From positions 1 to 64,000 of the forward strand of contig RECZ01000109.1 of assembly GCA_007693765.1 (NCBI GenBank): 64,000 nucleotides of DNA. The letters run 5' to 3'. Positions 62,944 through 64,000 of this stretch are shown one piece after another. Each line of letters begins with the position of its first letter. Position 1 is the stretch's first letter. Position numbers and translations under genes: made by a program. The notes beneath the pieces were generated by a model. It was not told the origin of the DNA. It saw only the letters and a list, made by a program, of their open reading frames with translations, and did not search any database. This DNA is from Phycisphaerales bacterium (lineage in GTDB: Bacteria > Planctomycetota > Phycisphaerae > Phycisphaerales > UBA1924).

Positions 62944-63465
62944 TCAACCGGGATCGATCCGCCCGTCCGCGCGCAGGGCGAGGTCGCCCCGCGCTGCGCA
63001 CTGCCGCACCCCCTCGCACAGGGCCGCGCAGACCGCGGTGGCGAGGTTCAGCGACCGCTCCCCCGGCAGCATGGGCAGGGCCAGCAGGCGGTCGGCGTGC
63101 TCGTCGAGGACGCCTTGCGGCAGGCCCTGGGTCTCCTTGCCGAAGAGCACGGCGTCGCCGGGGCGGAGGTCCGCCTCCCAGTGGGGCCGGGTGGCCCGGG
63201 TGGTGTAGGCCCACACGCGGGGGGGCTCACCCCCCCGAACGCGAGCCAACTCGGCGCGGCAGTCCGCCCATGAATCGTGCTCGCGCACCCCCAGCCGGGG
63301 CCAGTAATCCATGCCCGCACGCCGCAGGGCGTGCTCCGAGGTGTCGAAGCCCAGCGGGCGGACCAGATGCAGGGCACACCCGAGGGCCACGCACGTTCGC
63401 CCGATGTTCCCCGTGTTGTTGGGAATCTCGGGTTCGTGCAGCACCACGTGGAACAGGGAGGCCAT
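62944..63465 (-). CDS. trmL: tRNA (cytidine(34)-2'-O)-methyltransferase
   Basis: TrmL is a small SPOUT enzyme that methylates the wobble base of some leucine tRNAs. The N-terminus LFHVVLHEPEIPNNTGNIGR is the TrmL hallmark, followed by ALHLVRPLGFDTSEHALRRA and GMDYW. The knot region has LFGKETQGLP and LPMLPGERSLNLATAV. ATG 63465 gives 173 residues. TATGTT on the minus strand (63473-63478) ends 7 nt before it. A further ATG at 63477 would add four residues. Confidence 0.94.
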   Translation of the reverse strand: MASLFHVVLHEPEIPNNTGNIGRTCVALGCALHLVRPLGFDTSEHALRRAGMDYWPRLGVREHDSWADCRAELARVRGGEPPRVWAYTTRATRPHWEADLRPGDAVLFGKETQGLPQGVLDEHADRLLALPMLPGERSLNLATAVCAALCEGVRQCAARGDLALRADGRIDPG

Positions 63466-63632
63466 GGCGGCGAACATATCTTGCGGAGACGCGGAGGGGC
63501 GGAGGCCCCGTACGCTGGAGAAAGCGGTGTCGGCGCCCGGAGGGCCCCGGCCATCTCCAAAAAACCCGCAAATTTCCCGGTGTCGCCCCCGCGTCCCCGA
63601 TACATTTCCTCGTCTCCACCGATAGACGAACA

Positions 63633-64000
63633 ATGACCGAAGCCCCCCGCCTGGACCTGAAAGAACCCCTCCGCGAGACGATGCGCGAGCGGCTCCGCGC
63701 CCTCACCGAAGAGGACATCCTGCGCTCATCCAACGCGGTGGCGCGTCGGGTCGTGGCCTCCGCGTTCTTCGAGTCCGCGTCCACGGTGATGCTCTACCTG
63801 CCCATCCCCGGCGAGGTCGACATCCTCGGCGTCGCGCTGCGGGCATTCCAGCAGGGCAAGACGGTCTGCGTGCCCCGCATGGACTGGCGCAAGCGCCGCA
63901 TGACCGCGGTCGAGATCCGCACCGTCAACGACGGCTTCGAGCAGCGCCAGCACGGCGTGCGCGAGCCCGCCTCGGGGCGCCCCGTCCCCATCGAGGAGAT
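63633..64000 (+). CDS. 5-formyltetrahydrofolate cyclo-ligase, C-terminus beyond window
   Basis: The frame opens at ATG 63633 and runs off the window after 122 codons. The visible part has the family features: MRERLRALTEEDILRSSNAV, VMLYLPIPGEVDI and KTVCVPRMDWRKRRMTAVEI, then HGVREPASG. The enzyme returns 5-formyl-THF to 5,10-methenyl-THF using ATP, in the same folate cycle as glyA. It is divergent from trmL with a 167-nt gap that holds no identifiable RNA gene. Confidence 0.9.
   Translation, partial: MTEAPRLDLKEPLRETMRERLRALTEEDILRSSNAVARRVVASAFFESASTVMLYLPIPGEVDILGVALRAFQQGKTVCVPRMDWRKRRMTAVEIRTVNDGFEQRQHGVREPASGRPVPIEE

Noticed and set aside
63466-63632. 6S RNA beside the 5-formyl-THF cyclo-ligase gene, as in enterobacteria
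   Set aside because: The gap is only 167 nt, includes both promoters, and shows no long rod-like pairing with a central bubble.

Overview
The window is a gene-dense, GC-rich bacterial chromosome segment with about 58 protein genes, one tRNA and no phage, insertion sequence, integrase or CRISPR array that I can see. The gene content suggests a planctomycete, probably of the Phycisphaerae. The clues are a planctomycete/acidobacterial-type ECF sigma factor translationally coupled to a membrane Ser/Thr kinase, a large secreted protein ending in dockerin-like DxNxDG loops, a zinc-ribbon membrane protein starting CPRCGYDLRG, a Lys/Ala-rich tail on a DksA-like protein, and tandem ClpP genes. This placement is inference from gene content, not a phylogeny.

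Layout. 1-5.3 kb: UbiD-type decarboxylase (cut by the window edge), an ABC-2 exporter pair and proC. 5.5-13.4 kb: accA, a DksA-like protein with a histone-H1-like tail, lspA and a small membrane protein, a membrane coiled-coil protein, a cupin, a metallo-beta-lactamase-fold hydrolase coupled to an alpha/beta hydrolase, and a secreted TlpA-like thioredoxin. 13.5-21 kb: a UMF1-type MFS transporter, a palindromic element, a lone trpB, an alpha/beta hydrolase with a TPR protein, and a HEAT-like protein. 21-24.5 kb: a large secreted protein with a structured leader and a strong terminator. 24.6-33.2 kb: pgk, miaA, topA, a CLC channel, rnpA-yidD and a TetR regulator. 33.2-39.4 kb: a lone Mla-type ATPase, a cysteine desulfurase, a lone nuoC, two unrecognised genes and rpsB-tsf. 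39.5-46.7 kb: ECF sigma/kinase pair, tRNA-Ser, truB, a two-component pair whose regulator carries a Cro/CI helix-turn-helix, and two small genes. 46.7-54 kb: yidC-mnmE, a phosphoesterase, two clpP genes and two lipoproteins. 54-64 kb: an amidase, a Ser/Thr kinase next to a PPP-like phosphatase, a zinc-ribbon membrane protein, glyA, a CHAD-Ppx/GppA-HD fusion with a Nudix gene, trmL, and the start of a 5-formyl-THF cyclo-ligase.

Two patterns run across the window and are not explained by single genes. First, a short GC-rich repeat, core CCCCCGGAA (reverse TTCCGGGGG), recurs at eight or more places, often as 12-nt or 9-nt tandem arrays. It lies in both orientations, in intergenic DNA and inside coding sequence, where it is read in at least four phases ([27 protein letters not shown]) without breaking the gene. 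Second, about fifteen genes have a TAnnnT-like -10 hexamer ending 6-8 nt before the start codon, the arrangement expected for leaderless mRNAs; other genes have clear Shine-Dalgarno sites.
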